Source: SD8 sp035528475
GTDB lineage: Archaea; Halobacteriota; Methanomicrobia; Methanomicrobiales; Methanospirillaceae
Assembly (NCBI GenBank): GCA_035528475.1
Contig: DATKYO010000114.1
Span: 1 to 64,000 of the forward strand
Direction: 5' to 3'
Length of the DNA: 64,000 nucleotides
The position numbers and the translations under genes were made by a program. The notes below the pieces were generated by a model. It did no database searches. It was not told where the DNA came from and was given only the letters and a program-made list of their open reading frames with translations. This document shows, piece after piece, positions 42,649 to 51,939 of the stretch (its first letter is position 1; every line of letters starts with the position of its first letter).

Positions 42649-42721
42649 TAGCCCGGAGCAGATTCGAACTGCTGTCGAGAGATCCAGAGTCTCCCATGAT
42701 TGACCGCTACACTACCGGGCT
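42649..42721 (-). tRNA. tRNA-Gln (CUG)
   Basis: 73-base cloverleaf on the minus strand: AGCCCGG pairs with CCGGGCT, discriminator A. Loop CTCTGGA carries CTG. The AGCCCGG acceptor is typical of archaeal tRNA-Gln. No intron is seen. Confidence 0.93.
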
Positions 42722-42786
42722 GTGTGCTCTATTTTATTGCGCCTGTTCACTAATTAATGTGACTGATTGAATCTTCAGGCCGGGAA

Positions 42787-43506
42787 TCACTCGCCCTTAA
42801 TCTGGCATTTACGGCACTTGCTGCAGACTTCTGCAACCGGTTTAATCAATCCCTTTGTACAGAATGGCTCGAGATCATCCAAATCCCGCCTGTAGTAAAT
42901 GTGTGGTACAAGGGAAATATGCGTGTATGACCCGCATGGCATTGAAAGCCTTCCGGCAATATATTCCTGAAGCCGCACAAGTGCGTACATATTTGCACCG
43001 GCAGCGGTGAGCATGTCATTGCTTCGGAAGACCACTTTCATATGCAGATGATTGTTTCGAACAAGGCATTGGACCAGCTGGAGACATGGACAATCATCCA
43101 GTTTCTCGTCGATAAACGGGTTCCAGGTAATGGCTATCGCCCTCCTGCTCTGCCGGGCCTCGGATAATTTGCTGATGATATAGTCTATCTGGTTAATATG
43201 CAGCTCTTTTCCATCTGCACCCAGCCGGTCGCCCCAGTTAAACAGGCGGTCATGGTAATCATACTCGAACACCGAATCCGAACCAATGATCAGATCATTG
43301 GCGTACTTGTCCATGAATTTCTTCTGGAAGCGGGAGCATGGACTCACCATGGGTTCGGTGAGGGGATGATCGACCTTCATGGCCACTACATCAAATTCCA
43401 CTGTGGCTTCATTGTCTTCGGTATCCAGCACCCATCCTTTTTCCAGTATCATCTTCACAACAAGTTCGTGTGCCCTGCCGACGGATGGGGCTTTGATGAT
43501 CCTCAT
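42787..43506 (-). CDS. thyA: Thymidylate synthase, archaeal type
   Basis: 239 residues from MRIIKAPS. It has the ThyA fold with the active-site cysteine in DDCPCLQLVQCLVRNN and the dUMP-binding FRSNDMLTAAGANMYALVRLQEY. C-terminal residues include an unusual CxxCxxC pattern (VCSKCRKC), possibly a metal or structural site. Archaeal enzymes of this kind make dTMP; some use tetrahydromethanopterin rather than folate, which would link it to mptA. Starts at 43506 or 43515 (MITMRII) are equally plausible; longer readings look spurious. Confidence 0.88.
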   Translation of the reverse strand: MRIIKAPSVGRAHELVVKMILEKGWVLDTEDNEATVEFDVVAMKVDHPLTEPMVSPCSRFQKKFMDKYANDLIIGSDSVFEYDYHDRLFNWGDRLGADGKELHINQIDYIISKLSEARQSRRAIAITWNPFIDEKLDDCPCLQLVQCLVRNNHLHMKVVFRSNDMLTAAGANMYALVRLQEYIAGRLSMPCGSYTHISLVPHIYYRRDLDDLEPFCTKGLIKPVAEVCSKCRKCQIKGE

Positions 43507-43961
43507 GGTGATCATGTTTGTGCATGGTATAGGTAAATGTATGGAGTTGGAATGGTGAACGGAATGGTAATGGCAGAAATTCGACAGTCGTATATCTCGT
43601 TTCGAGCTCATTTTATAGTATATAATGCTATTTTTTACCATAAAGAGAGAGATCTGCGCGTAGTTCGGTATAGTTCGTCAATTATCTCTGCATGGAGGTG
43701 ACCCGGATCAGGCATGAGGGAACACCAAAAAAACCGACATCCTCATACGCTTCACCGATTTAATCCCCTACAAACCCTTCTCTCCTTTCATGTTCGACCA
43801 AAAAAGATATATTAAGTGTTCCACTAATATTGAATCATATTCCGTTATTCGGAGTATGGAGCACAATGAACCGTCATTCGACACCTGTCGAAGACGATTC
43901 GGCCCGTGTGCATTGGATTGAACGTTCAGAATTTGGACATGAGTAAGGAGGACAAAATATT
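43507..43961. other. Long intergenic region before the S-layer gene
   Basis: 455 bases. Left part: thyA 5' region, and a tandem-like TAGTTCGG/TAGTTCG pair near 43663-43679. Right part: S-layer promoter and leader (separate entry). No gene with good support is seen in 43520-43800. Confidence 0.5.
43806..43961 (+). promoter_or_regulatory. S-layer gene promoter and long structured leader
   Basis: TATA element GATATATTA (43806-43814) predicts transcription from about 43836, so the leader is about 125 bases. It contains the perfect hairpin TTCGACA-CC-TGTCGAA (43877-43892). It also holds a short reading frame of 21 codons, ATG 43856 to TGA 43921, preceded by GGAG. The ribosome-binding site AAGGAGGA is at 43946-43953, close to ATG 43962. 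Confidence 0.5.
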
Positions 43962-46535
43962 ATGACTAAGCGCTTTAGCCTTGCATTGATTGCAGTTGTG
44001 GCGCTGGCAATGCTAATCCTGCCAGCATCAGCAGCCGTCAATCAGATTGCTCAAGGTGGAGATGTGTTTATTGGTGAAGAGGGTCTTGATGTATCCGTAG
44101 CAGTCGGAGCATTCACCCAGGTTGCATGGTTTGCATCAGGGACCAACCCGAGCACCGACACACCTAACGCCGTACTAGCAGTAGGTACTCCCGCAGCTTT
44201 CTATGTTGCGCCTGCTGACTTCGTCGGCAAGACTGGCAACTGGTACAGGTGGGACGGAGGAGCGACCCGCAACCAGGTTTCATTCAACGTTGTGGACCCC
44301 AACATCGCACTTAAGATCTGGGACCAGAACGCCAACAAGGATGTAACCGGAAAGTCCGTACCGACCGGTAACTTCGAGAACTTCAGAATTGAGACCAACA
44401 TCTATTCGGTTACCGCCAGGCCCGGCTATGCAGGTGAGGGATTCGTCAACATCCGCGTAAAGACCGCTGATGGCGCAACCTACACCGCAATGTTCCAGTC
44501 TACCGCTGTTTCACTGCCATTGACCGGTCAGGTCGTTGACAGTTCACTCTGGTACTGGGTACCTGCAGGGGCTACAACCCAGGGATGGAACACCGGTGTG
44601 ATGGATGTAAACGGCGCCCGTATGTATAAGGCCGGTGTGTACACTGTCTATGCCGAGGTTAGCCTCAACAAGCTGAAGGACAACTACAAAGCACCTGACG
44701 GCTCTGACTACACCGGAAAGACTGTCACCACCACCAACACGGTGACCATCGCATCCGACACTGTCAAGATCGAGGCCAGCAAGGACGTTGTTGTTCGTGG
44801 CAACCCGTTCTCAATCACAGTCACCGGAAGGCCCAACACCTACTATGCAATCTGGGTAAAGGGAACCGGACAGATGACCGGTATTGGAACTGACCAGCCG
44901 CCGCTGTTACTGGCTGACCAGAAGGATGTCAGCAACGACCCGGTTGGCGGTCCCTACGACATTGGAACATATGAGTATGAGGGAGGCGCAGGACGCACCA
45001 TCAAGGAGGACGTCCCGACAGCACCCGACAACGGTGTATACTACTACGCCGCAGTAAAGACCTCCAACAGTGGAACTATCACAGTTGGATTCACTACCGG
45101 CTCTGACACCAAGGACAAGAAGTACACCCTCCGTGTAGAGAGAGGTCCCGGCGCACTGAACATGCCCGCACCGTGGGATGTCAATCTCTTTGGAACCGCA
45201 TTCAAGTCTGATGAGGTTGATGTGAAGGTCGAGAAGGGAACCGTGACTGTCGTCGCGGCAGGTGACCAGAGCTACTTCCTTGGACAGGAAGTGAAGCTGT
45301 CCGGTACCAACTCTGAGACCGACACAGTGTACCTGTTCATCACCGGTCCGAACCTGCCCGGCAATGGTGGTAAACTTACCGACCCCAGAAGTGCAGTAAC
45401 CAACAACATCGCGGTAACATTTACCAACACTGACGTTCTGGATGACAACACCTGGGAGTACAAGTGGCAGACCGCTAACTTGAACATCGATGCAGGTACC
45501 TACACCGTATACGCTGTAGCAACCCCGAACGACAAGAACAACCTTGGCAACGCACAGTATGCAACCGTTTCCCTGATTGTCAGGAAGCCGTTTGTTAGTG
45601 CAACCGCCTCTCAGTCAACTGTCGCTTCTGGTGACAAGTTCTACCTCCGTGGAGTCGCAGAAGGCCAGCCCTCACAGGGTGTGGCTATCTGGATCATGGG
45701 TAAGAACTTCGTCCTGTATGACACAGAGAGCGTGAACTCTGACGGAACCTTCGAGAAGGAAGTTACCGAGGGAGTCACAGCCAACATGGCAAGCGGACAG
45801 TACTTCGTCGTTGTCCAGCATCCGATGTACAATGACAATTTAGATGTCTATCCAAGAGCAGACGCTGGCTATGCAGCCCGCTACGTTGTTGGACCATACC
45901 CGATACAGGGTGCAGAGAACATTATCTTTACACTCCAGGGACCGGGCAGCCTTCAGGGATCTGACGCAGCCGAGGCACTCGTCGTAGCCCTCGATAACCC
46001 GAGCGTGGACGACACCTACACCAAGCTTCAGTTCCTGATCGAGGAGCCCTCCGTAAGGATCAGCCCGATCACCGAGAAGATGGTCGGTGACAAGTTCGAG
46101 ATCAAGGGAACCACCAACCTGGCCGTCGACGATGAGCTGCTGGTTGAAGTCGTATCTTCATCCTTCCAGCCCACCCAGAAGACCCAGAGCGGTGAGTTCA
46201 GTGGCGCAACCGGCACTGTAAAGGTCGTGAAGGGCACCGAAGGCTTCAACACCTGGGCAATTCCCGTCGACACCACCACATTCAAGCCCGATGAGTACAT
46301 CGTGACTGTTGCTGGTGTTACTGTAGACGTGACCGCAAACGCGCTCTTCAACATTGTTGAAGTGCAGCCGACCACTGTTGTCACCACCGTGCCGCCCACA
46401 ACCGGAGGACCAACTGCACCTCCAACCACCGTACCGCCAACCGCCGAACCGACACCCACTACGCCTGGTTTCGGAGCACTGGTTGCACTGGTAGGTCTTG
46501 GAGCAGTTGCATTCCTGATCGTGCGCAAGCACTAA
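43962..46535 (+). CDS. slp: Major S-layer protein (DUF3821 / PGF-CTERM)
   Basis: 857 residues. Signal peptide 1-24 (cleaved after ASA), then an N-terminal GGDVFIGEEGLDVS domain of the DUF3821 kind. Several immunoglobulin-like repeats share the pattern G-x-x-F-x-I-x-G: VRGNPFSITVTG, FLGQEVKLSG, ASGDKFYLRG and VGDKFEIKG. A Thr/Pro-rich linker (about 800-833) is followed by PGFGALVALVGLGAVAFLIVRKH, a PGF-CTERM anchor for archaeosortase-type sorting, from residue 835. Codon use is strongly biased (ACC, GAC, AAC), as in abundant proteins. It has a strong ribosome-binding site and a T7 terminator. Confidence 0.93.
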   Translation: MTKRFSLALIAVVALAMLILPASAAVNQIAQGGDVFIGEEGLDVSVAVGAFTQVAWFASGTNPSTDTPNAVLAVGTPAAFYVAPADFVGKTGNWYRWDGGATRNQVSFNVVDPNIALKIWDQNANKDVTGKSVPTGNFENFRIETNIYSVTARPGYAGEGFVNIRVKTADGATYTAMFQSTAVSLPLTGQVVDSSLWYWVPAGATTQGWNTGVMDVNGARMYKAGVYTVYAEVSLNKLKDNYKAPDGSDYTGKTVTTTNTVTIASDTVKIEASKDVVVRGNPFSITVTGRPNTYYAIWVKGTGQMTGIGTDQPPLLLADQKDVSNDPVGGPYDIGTYEYEGGAGRTIKEDVPTAPDNGVYYYAAVKTSNSGTITVGFTTGSDTKDKKYTLRVERGPGALNMPAPWDVNLFGTAFKSDEVDVKVEKGTVTVVAAGDQSYFLGQEVKLSGTNSETDTVYLFITGPNLPGNGGKLTDPRSAVTNNIAVTFTNTDVLDDNTWEYKWQTANLNIDAGTYTVYAVATPNDKNNLGNAQYATVSLIVRKPFVSATASQSTVASGDKFYLRGVAEGQPSQGVAIWIMGKNFVLYDTESVNSDGTFEKEVTEGVTANMASGQYFVVVQHPMYNDNLDVYPRADAGYAARYVVGPYPIQGAENIIFTLQGPGSLQGSDAAEALVVALDNPSVDDTYTKLQFLIEEPSVRISPITEKMVGDKFEIKGTTNLAVDDELLVEVVSSSFQPTQKTQSGEFSGATGTVKVVKGTEGFNTWAIPVDTTTFKPDEYIVTVAGVTVDVTANALFNIVEVQPTTVVTTVPPTTGGPTAPPTTVPPTAEPTPTTPGFGALVALVGLGAVAFLIVRKH

Positions 46536-46550
46536 ACACCAAAAATCAAC

Positions 46551-46557
46551 TTTTTTT
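46551..46557 (+). terminator. T-tract terminator of the S-layer gene
   Basis: T7 run 16 bases after the S-layer stop. Confidence 0.6.
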
Positions 46558-46670
46558 CGGCTCTTTAAGAAAAATTAACGAACATTCTTACGGAAAGCAC
46601 CTTTAATTTCCGCCTGCCCTGCCCTCCCGGATTGATTGAATTTCCGGATACAAGGCAGCGACATACAGGG

Positions 46671-46680
46671 ATTTATAAGA
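46671..46680 (+). promoter_or_regulatory. TATA box for AMP phosphorylase
   Basis: ATTTATAAGA. It predicts a transcript start near 46702, about 30 bases before ATG 46732, which has GGAG at 46719-46722. Confidence 0.5.
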
Positions 46681-46731
46681 TTGAGAGGATATACTCCCGT
46701 GATAGATTTTTCCATTCTGGAGACGTCCACC

Positions 46732-48258
46732 ATGAAGCTTACTGCAAAATTGATTGATATCGGAACCCGGGAAGTGATGCTGAATATTGAAGATGCGAGG
46801 GCCATAGGAGTTCTTTCCGGGGACAGGGTGCAGATTCTCAACCAGGATGGGGGGATTTCTGTTGCTGCGTTTGTCGATACGACAACATCCATCATCCCAA
46901 GGGGAACTATTGGTATCTACCGCATAACAAACGAACGTCTCTCTGCACAGGATGGAATAACTGTAGAGGTGAGGCTGGCAGAACGACCTCAATCTCTCAC
47001 ATATATCAAAAAGAAGATGGATGGAGAGCGTCTTTCCAAAGAAGAGACCTATGCCATCATAGAGGACGTGGTAAACGACGATCTCTCCCCAGCGGAACTT
47101 ACTGCCTATATCACGACCTGCTATATCAATGAGATGGACATGGACGAGGTAGAACACCTGACCCGTGCCATGGTGGATACAGGGGAGAAACTCACTTTCC
47201 ATACCCACCCGATTGTGGACAAGCATTCTATTGGGGGTGTTCCCGGAAACAAAATCTCTCTCCTGGTGGTACCCATCATTGCTGCCAGTGGGTTGAAAAT
47301 CCCAAAGACCAGCTCCCGGGCAATTACAGGAGCCGGAGGCACAGCTGACCTGATGGAAGTGCTGGCGCCTGTCGAATTTTCCTCAAGCGAAGTCCAGCAG
47401 ATGACAATGAAGGTTGGAGGGGCAATTGTCTGGGGAGGTGCAACAAACATCGCCCCTGCAGACGACCGCATCATTATCCACGAGTATCCATTCAGGATCG
47501 ATGCCCGTGGCCAGATGCTGGCCAGTGTAATGGCAAAGAAATACGCTGTAGGGGCGGACCTGGTTGTAATCGACATCCCTGTTGGCTTGCATGCCAAGGT
47601 AACCACGGTGCAGGAAGGGCGTAAACTGGCCCGGGAATTCATCGAGATCGGAGAGAGGCTGAATATGAGGGTTGAATGTGCCCTGACCTACGGGGATTCG
47701 CCGGTCGGAAGGACCATTGGCCCCAACCTTGAAGTAAGAGAGGCATTGAGCATTCTGGAAGGTTCGGATGTTCCCGGGTCCCTCCTCCAGAAAAGCCTTG
47801 CAATCGCCGGAATAGCTCTTGAAATGTCTGGAAAGGCCCCTGTCAGCATGGGGAGTAAAATGGCCGGAGAAATTCTTCATCGCGGGGATGCGCTGAAAAA
47901 ATTCAGGGAGATAATTGAGATCCAGGGTGGAGACCCGGATGTGAGATCAGAGGATATTGTTCCTGGAAAATATGAATTTGTGGTAAATGCCCCTGCAAAT
48001 GGCTATGTAATCGAATTAAACAACAAATCACTCATCAGCCTGGCACGGACGGCCGGCGCCCCTCATGATCGGGGTGCGGGAATTCTCCTTCATGCCAAGA
48101 AAGGGAGCCGGGTAGAGAAAGGCGAGCCCATTTTTACCCTGTATGCGGACAGAAGCTGGAGGCTTCAGAATGCAATAGAGCAGGGCAGGCAGCTTATGCC
48201 TGTTGTAGTGGAAGGAATGCTCCTGGACAGGGTGCCCCACGAGGTTGCGTGGGAGTAA
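46732..48258 (+). CDS. deoA: AMP phosphorylase
   Basis: 508 residues, archaeal member of the thymidine phosphorylase family; phosphorolyses AMP (also CMP, UMP) to ribose 1,5-bisphosphate and free base, the entry to the type III RuBisCO route. An archaeal N-terminal domain (1-85) precedes the catalytic motifs KHSIGGVPGNKISLL, SSRAITGAGGTADLMEVLAPVEF, VGGAIVWGGATNIAPADDRII and GDSPVGRTIGPNLE. ATG 46732 is chosen with a TATA box and GGAG site upstream; a longer reading from 46636 is not supported. Confidence 0.94.
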   Translation: MKLTAKLIDIGTREVMLNIEDARAIGVLSGDRVQILNQDGGISVAAFVDTTTSIIPRGTIGIYRITNERLSAQDGITVEVRLAERPQSLTYIKKKMDGERLSKEETYAIIEDVVNDDLSPAELTAYITTCYINEMDMDEVEHLTRAMVDTGEKLTFHTHPIVDKHSIGGVPGNKISLLVVPIIAASGLKIPKTSSRAITGAGGTADLMEVLAPVEFSSSEVQQMTMKVGGAIVWGGATNIAPADDRIIIHEYPFRIDARGQMLASVMAKKYAVGADLVVIDIPVGLHAKVTTVQEGRKLAREFIEIGERLNMRVECALTYGDSPVGRTIGPNLEVREALSILEGSDVPGSLLQKSLAIAGIALEMSGKAPVSMGSKMAGEILHRGDALKKFREIIEIQGGDPDVRSEDIVPGKYEFVVNAPANGYVIELNNKSLISLARTAGAPHDRGAGILLHAKKGSRVEKGEPIFTLYADRSWRLQNAIEQGRQLMPVVVEGMLLDRVPHEVAWE

Positions 48259-48542
48259 GTATCCGGGTTTTCATTTTTCCTTTAATAAATACAGAAGTGA
48301 ACCCTTGTAATGGGCATTTTGCCGGCACCCTTTGATCCGATGAAACCCTCAACCAGATTGATGACTAAAATGATGACTATAAACTGCAGTTTTATGTGGG
48401 GACTATATCACCATCCGGCAGTTATGGGACACCACTTATCGGCTCAGTGTGCTGGTGGAAGGGAACATCAACCTGTTTGGGAATGAATCGGTCATAAACT
48501 TCACAAACCCGCTTCTCGGTGATACCACGAAAAAAAATACAG

Positions 48543-48614
48543 TGGACCCAGCGGGAATCGAACCCGCGTCCTTGGGTCCGAAGCCCAAGAGGATATCCTC
48601 TACCCTATGGATCC
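48543..48614 (-). tRNA. tRNA-Arg (UCG)
   Basis: 72-base cloverleaf on the minus strand; acceptor GGATCCA pairs with TGGGTCC (one G-T pair), discriminator A. Loop CTTCGGA carries TCG. The 284 bases before it hold no supported gene. Confidence 0.93.
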
Positions 48615-48670
48615 TTCCCGACATTAGGAATCATAAGATATTAAGCATTTTCGAATGTACTTATTTAAAG

Positions 48671-49108
48671 ATGATACTCTCATCCAGGGAGATGGTCCAC
48701 AGGTTAGGGGAGAGAAGCAGCGATGGTGACCTTGTTATCAGGCCCTATTCCCAGGAATGCCAGCAACCGGCGTCCTATGATCTCCGTGTGGCAGAAAGCA
48801 TAGTCCTTCCGCCTGCAATCTGTACTCTTGTTCATACCATTGAATGGGTTGAGCTACCGCCTGATCTGGCTGCAACCCTCAGATGCCGCTCCTCGTTCGG
48901 ACGACAGGGGGTTCTTGTGACTGCAGGATTTGTGGATCCCGGATTCAGGGGACAGCTCACCCTCGGTCTGATAAATATGGGGGGAGAGCATATTGCATTA
49001 CACAAAAATGATCGGGTAGTACAGATGATAATTCATCAGGTCGTCGAAGGGGACCAGAATTACGAGGGACGCTACCAGGACAGTAACGGAACTGTACAGG
49101 CGAGATGA
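48671..49108 (+). CDS. Dcd/Dut-family protein, probably dUTP diphosphatase
   Basis: 145 residues, shorter than archaeal dCTP deaminases (about 185-205). It has the trimeric fold: QPASYDLRV, LRCRSSFGRQGV and VTAGFVDPGFRGQLTLGLIN. In E. coli Dcd the catalytic Glu138 is ten residues after the IDPG aspartate; here that position is glycine (G99). The deaminase activity therefore looks lost, and dUTPase activity is more likely. It is often annotated as dCTP deaminase. ATG 48671; its TGA overlaps the NrpR start by four bases. Confidence 0.85.
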   Translation: MILSSREMVHRLGERSSDGDLVIRPYSQECQQPASYDLRVAESIVLPPAICTLVHTIEWVELPPDLAATLRCRSSFGRQGVLVTAGFVDPGFRGQLTLGLINMGGEHIALHKNDRVVQMIIHQVVEGDQNYEGRYQDSNGTVQAR

Positions 49109-50061
49109 ACATGATCCGGACAGAAAGAAAGTATATTGAAATCCTCCGCATCCTCAAGGAGTTTCAGGAACCTGTTGGCGCGAAGAGACTCTCCGAACTG
49201 ATGGCAGAGCGGGGTTTTGTGCTGAGTGACAGGGCCGTGCAGTACTATTTGCGCTATCTGGATGAGATGGGATTCACTGAAAAAGTAGGGAATATGGGCC
49301 GGGTGCTGACTCCCTATGGCATAGCGGAGACAGAGAGTGCACTGGTCGGGGACCGGATAGGTTTTATCATTTCAAAACTAGAACGCCTGGCTTTCAGGAG
49401 TACATTTGACCCTCTTACTAATACCGGGGACGTGGCGTACAACCTGTCATATATTCCAAAAGATCGGCTTGAGGAAGCACTTGCTGCATACGATGATGTA
49501 ATAAAGGCACAATGCGGGTTTTTTTCATCATATAAAATTCTCGACAATGATTCCCGGATTCCTGAAGGGCATGTGGGGATAATGACAATCTGCAGTATCA
49601 CCATGGACGGAGTCTTTCAGAGGAGGGGGATTCCGGTGAGGATGGCGTATGGGGGGCGATTGGCAGTTGAACATGGTCAACCGGTAAAATTTGTAGACCT
49701 GATAGGATACCGGGGGACCACAATTGATCCCCTTCAACTTTTCATTTCCGCAGGACTAACCTCTCTCTCTATGATGGTATCGACAGGGACAGGAACCGGT
49801 CTGGCCAACGTCAGGGAGGTTCCCACATCCTCTGAGACCCGAGTCAGGGAGATTATTGCGGAAATGAAAAATTGTGGTTTTATGTTCCCTGTAACAATGG
49901 GAACATCAGTATTTAATTTAAAATCTGATCCGTACCGTCTTTCCATTGTTTCATTCAGCGGCATGAATTTTATTGCCAATACCTTCGAGAAAGGAATACC
50001 AATTAAAACAGAAATAGGGGCAGGAAACGTCTCATTTTCCAAAATGGTCTCTGGAAATTAG
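49105..50061 (+). CDS. nrpR: NrpR-type nitrogen regulator
   Basis: 318 residues. N-terminal winged helix about 5-75 (RKYIEILRILKEFQEPVGAKRLSELM, SDRAVQYYLRYLDEMGF), then one NrpR (DUF128) domain to the end (FDPLTNTGDVAYNLSYIP, FVDLIGYRGTTIDPLQLFISAG). In other methanogens NrpR represses nif, glnA and related genes and responds to 2-oxoglutarate. Those of Methanococcus have two NrpR domains; this has one, like Methanosarcina NrpRI. Coupled to the dUTPase-like gene. No NrpR operator (GGAA-N6-TTCC) was found nearby. Confidence 0.92.
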   Translation: MNMIRTERKYIEILRILKEFQEPVGAKRLSELMAERGFVLSDRAVQYYLRYLDEMGFTEKVGNMGRVLTPYGIAETESALVGDRIGFIISKLERLAFRSTFDPLTNTGDVAYNLSYIPKDRLEEALAAYDDVIKAQCGFFSSYKILDNDSRIPEGHVGIMTICSITMDGVFQRRGIPVRMAYGGRLAVEHGQPVKFVDLIGYRGTTIDPLQLFISAGLTSLSMMVSTGTGTGLANVREVPTSSETRVREIIAEMKNCGFMFPVTMGTSVFNLKSDPYRLSIVSFSGMNFIANTFEKGIPIKTEIGAGNVSFSKMVSGN

Positions 50062-51455
50062 AGCCAGAAAATATCCCTCTCCTTTCGACTCTCCTGATTT
50101 TCGTTATCCCCGGATTCTGCGACTTCTTTGTTGCCGGATTTTTGATTGAAATATTCTGTAGGCTCACGATCTTCCTTTTTTATAGATGAAGGCCCTACCG
50201 AAAGGATATGAGTCGAGTAGTCGTCATTTCTCGTTCTGATGCCGGATGATTCATTTGGATCGGACATTCTGGAATCAGGTTTCTCACCGATAGGGGATGC
50301 ATGCTCAGGGACACCATACAGTTCGTTCCGAAAGGCCCTGAGTTCATCCAGGCGTGGTATATTCTCAAGGCCTGCCAGGATGATGATGATCGAAAGATAC
50401 CCGGTATTATTGACAGGATAATCTCCTGAACGGACTTCGAGACCCCTGATACTTCTGTCTATCCATTTTCGCACCATCATGAATCCTTTCATACTCATCT
50501 CATGGGAGGGACCGGCAATGAGGATGAGCGCTTTGTGCGCGGTAGAAAGATCGCAGGGCGTTGATATTTCTTCATAGATGGCCTTTTTTGCCAGTTCAAC
50601 AACTCTTAAAGCTTTTTTATGCCCCTCTTCAATAGACGGTGATACAGAACGCAGCCGGTTAATGAGATCAAACTGGGGTGAGTCTACCTGGGCAACGGCA
50701 TAGCCAATGGTGATGAATCCCATCCCTTTGATGGTATTGAGCACTTCTCCCGCATCAAGGACCACCTCCGCGATCTCCATTCTCCCCCTCTCATTGAATT
50801 CTCCTGCTCTCAAAATAAGCCCGATTCTACGAGATATCACCTCATTTAAGAGACGATATGCCTTCTTTCTCCTGCTTTCAGGAACCTGCTTCCGCTTTGC
50901 TGGAAGGAAACGTTCCAGATCCGAGCGCTCTTCGGGGGCGTCAAGCTGATCCGCGATTTTATGGAACCACGTCTGGTTATCAAAGAGTATGACGCCGTCA
51001 AGTTCTGGTTTCTGGGCATCGATTTGCAGGGCTGCCTTTGCAGATATGGTGCTCCCTTCACGGGAACAGGGGAGGATAAAAAGTCCAAAAACAGGCTCAT
51101 ACATTGATTTCCGTATGGCAGCAGTCAATTCCGGGATGATGTCGGCACCTGTACCTCCCATTCCGGCACAGAGAATTATAGCATCAATATCGCCGGAATC
51201 CAGGCTCTGAATCTTTGCTATCACTTCTTCAATGGGAATGGCCGTCAGAAAATCTTCGGATTCTCCGGGATAAAGGGGCTGGAAAAAGATCTTCTGTTCC
51301 TTTGGTACATGTTCCAGGCCGTTCAAATCTTCTGCATTGTTATCAACCGCAAGACCAGACAGGCAGTGGATAGCCCCGAATCTCTGGTCCTGTGCGTACA
51401 GGGAATCCACAAGACGACATCCGCCACCACCAAGACCGACTATCAGCACACGCAT
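50058..51455 (-). CDS. Non-canonical tubulin/FtsZ superfamily GTPase
   Basis: 465 residues. N-terminal MRVLIVGLGGGGCRLVD is the first GTP loop; the tubulin signature AGMGGTGAD is at 97-105, and a VILFDNQTWF segment follows. The core is longer and more divergent than FtsZ, and closest in style to the FtsZ-like or CetZ groups. A C-terminal tail (about 370-465) is polar and low complexity but ends with the hydrophobic DIFWL, reminiscent of a partner-binding peptide in FtsZ. ATG 51455 has AGGAG upstream; GTG 51461 is an alternative. Converges on nrpR. Confidence 0.78.
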   Translation of the reverse strand: MRVLIVGLGGGGCRLVDSLYAQDQRFGAIHCLSGLAVDNNAEDLNGLEHVPKEQKIFFQPLYPGESEDFLTAIPIEEVIAKIQSLDSGDIDAIILCAGMGGTGADIIPELTAAIRKSMYEPVFGLFILPCSREGSTISAKAALQIDAQKPELDGVILFDNQTWFHKIADQLDAPEERSDLERFLPAKRKQVPESRRKKAYRLLNEVISRRIGLILRAGEFNERGRMEIAEVVLDAGEVLNTIKGMGFITIGYAVAQVDSPQFDLINRLRSVSPSIEEGHKKALRVVELAKKAIYEEISTPCDLSTAHKALILIAGPSHEMSMKGFMMVRKWIDRSIRGLEVRSGDYPVNNTGYLSIIIILAGLENIPRLDELRAFRNELYGVPEHASPIGEKPDSRMSDPNESSGIRTRNDDYSTHILSVGPSSIKKEDREPTEYFNQKSGNKEVAESGDNENQESRKERDIFWL

Positions 51456-51939
51456 TCCCACACATCTCCTATTGAGCTATTTCCCTTGTATTATATACCG
51501 ATATGAATCTATACTGAAAGGATTTCCTGCGAAAATTTCCGGTATTCTCCGTGTGGAAAGATCCGATGATTCGGGCTATACCGGATTGGTTATCGTTCCA
51601 ATCAGATATTTAGTTCTCCCAGAATAGTAAAGAATTAATCGGATAAAGTGTTTCTGATGATATTTTTCGAGTTTTAACCCACGATATCCTGATTTATCGG
51701 CAGGATGGGACACAGTATGATAACATTTCCCCTCAACTTTTGATGGGTGAAACGAACAATCCATACTCCTCACACTGAAATCACATTGCGTTCTCCTTGA
51801 AATAAGGTTGAGTATACACAAAAAAACCAAGAATATTGAGTATTTCTGATTGAATCCCTGAAAAATACTGAAAAGAGCAATAAAAAATCATAACTTATTT
51901 AATTCCCTGCTCCATATTACACACTGAGGTGAATTTACC
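51456..51939. other. Intergenic region before mer
   Basis: 484 bases, AT-rich. It contains the mer promoter (separate entry) at its right end. An 84-residue minus-strand reading frame (51576-51830) has no recognisable features, and I do not call it a gene. No RNA structure is evident. Confidence 0.5.
51894..51932 (+). promoter_or_regulatory. mer promoter and ribosome-binding site
   Basis: TTATTTAAT (about 51895-51903) is the TATA candidate; the transcript would start near 51924. GAGGTGA (51926-51932) is the ribosome-binding site, eight bases before the TTG start at 51940. Confidence 0.5.

Noticed and set aside
48356..48385. C/D box guide RNA (two TGATGAC motifs)
   Set aside because: The two boxes are only 13 bases apart and no CTGA D box follows at a usable distance.
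48449..48670. N-terminal extension of the dUTPase-like frame
   Set aside because: It crosses the tRNA-Arg gene on the other strand and has no family match before ATG 48671.
51576..51830. 84-residue minus-strand frame before mer
   Set aside because: No recognisable features, no clear ribosome-binding site, and AT-rich spacer composition.
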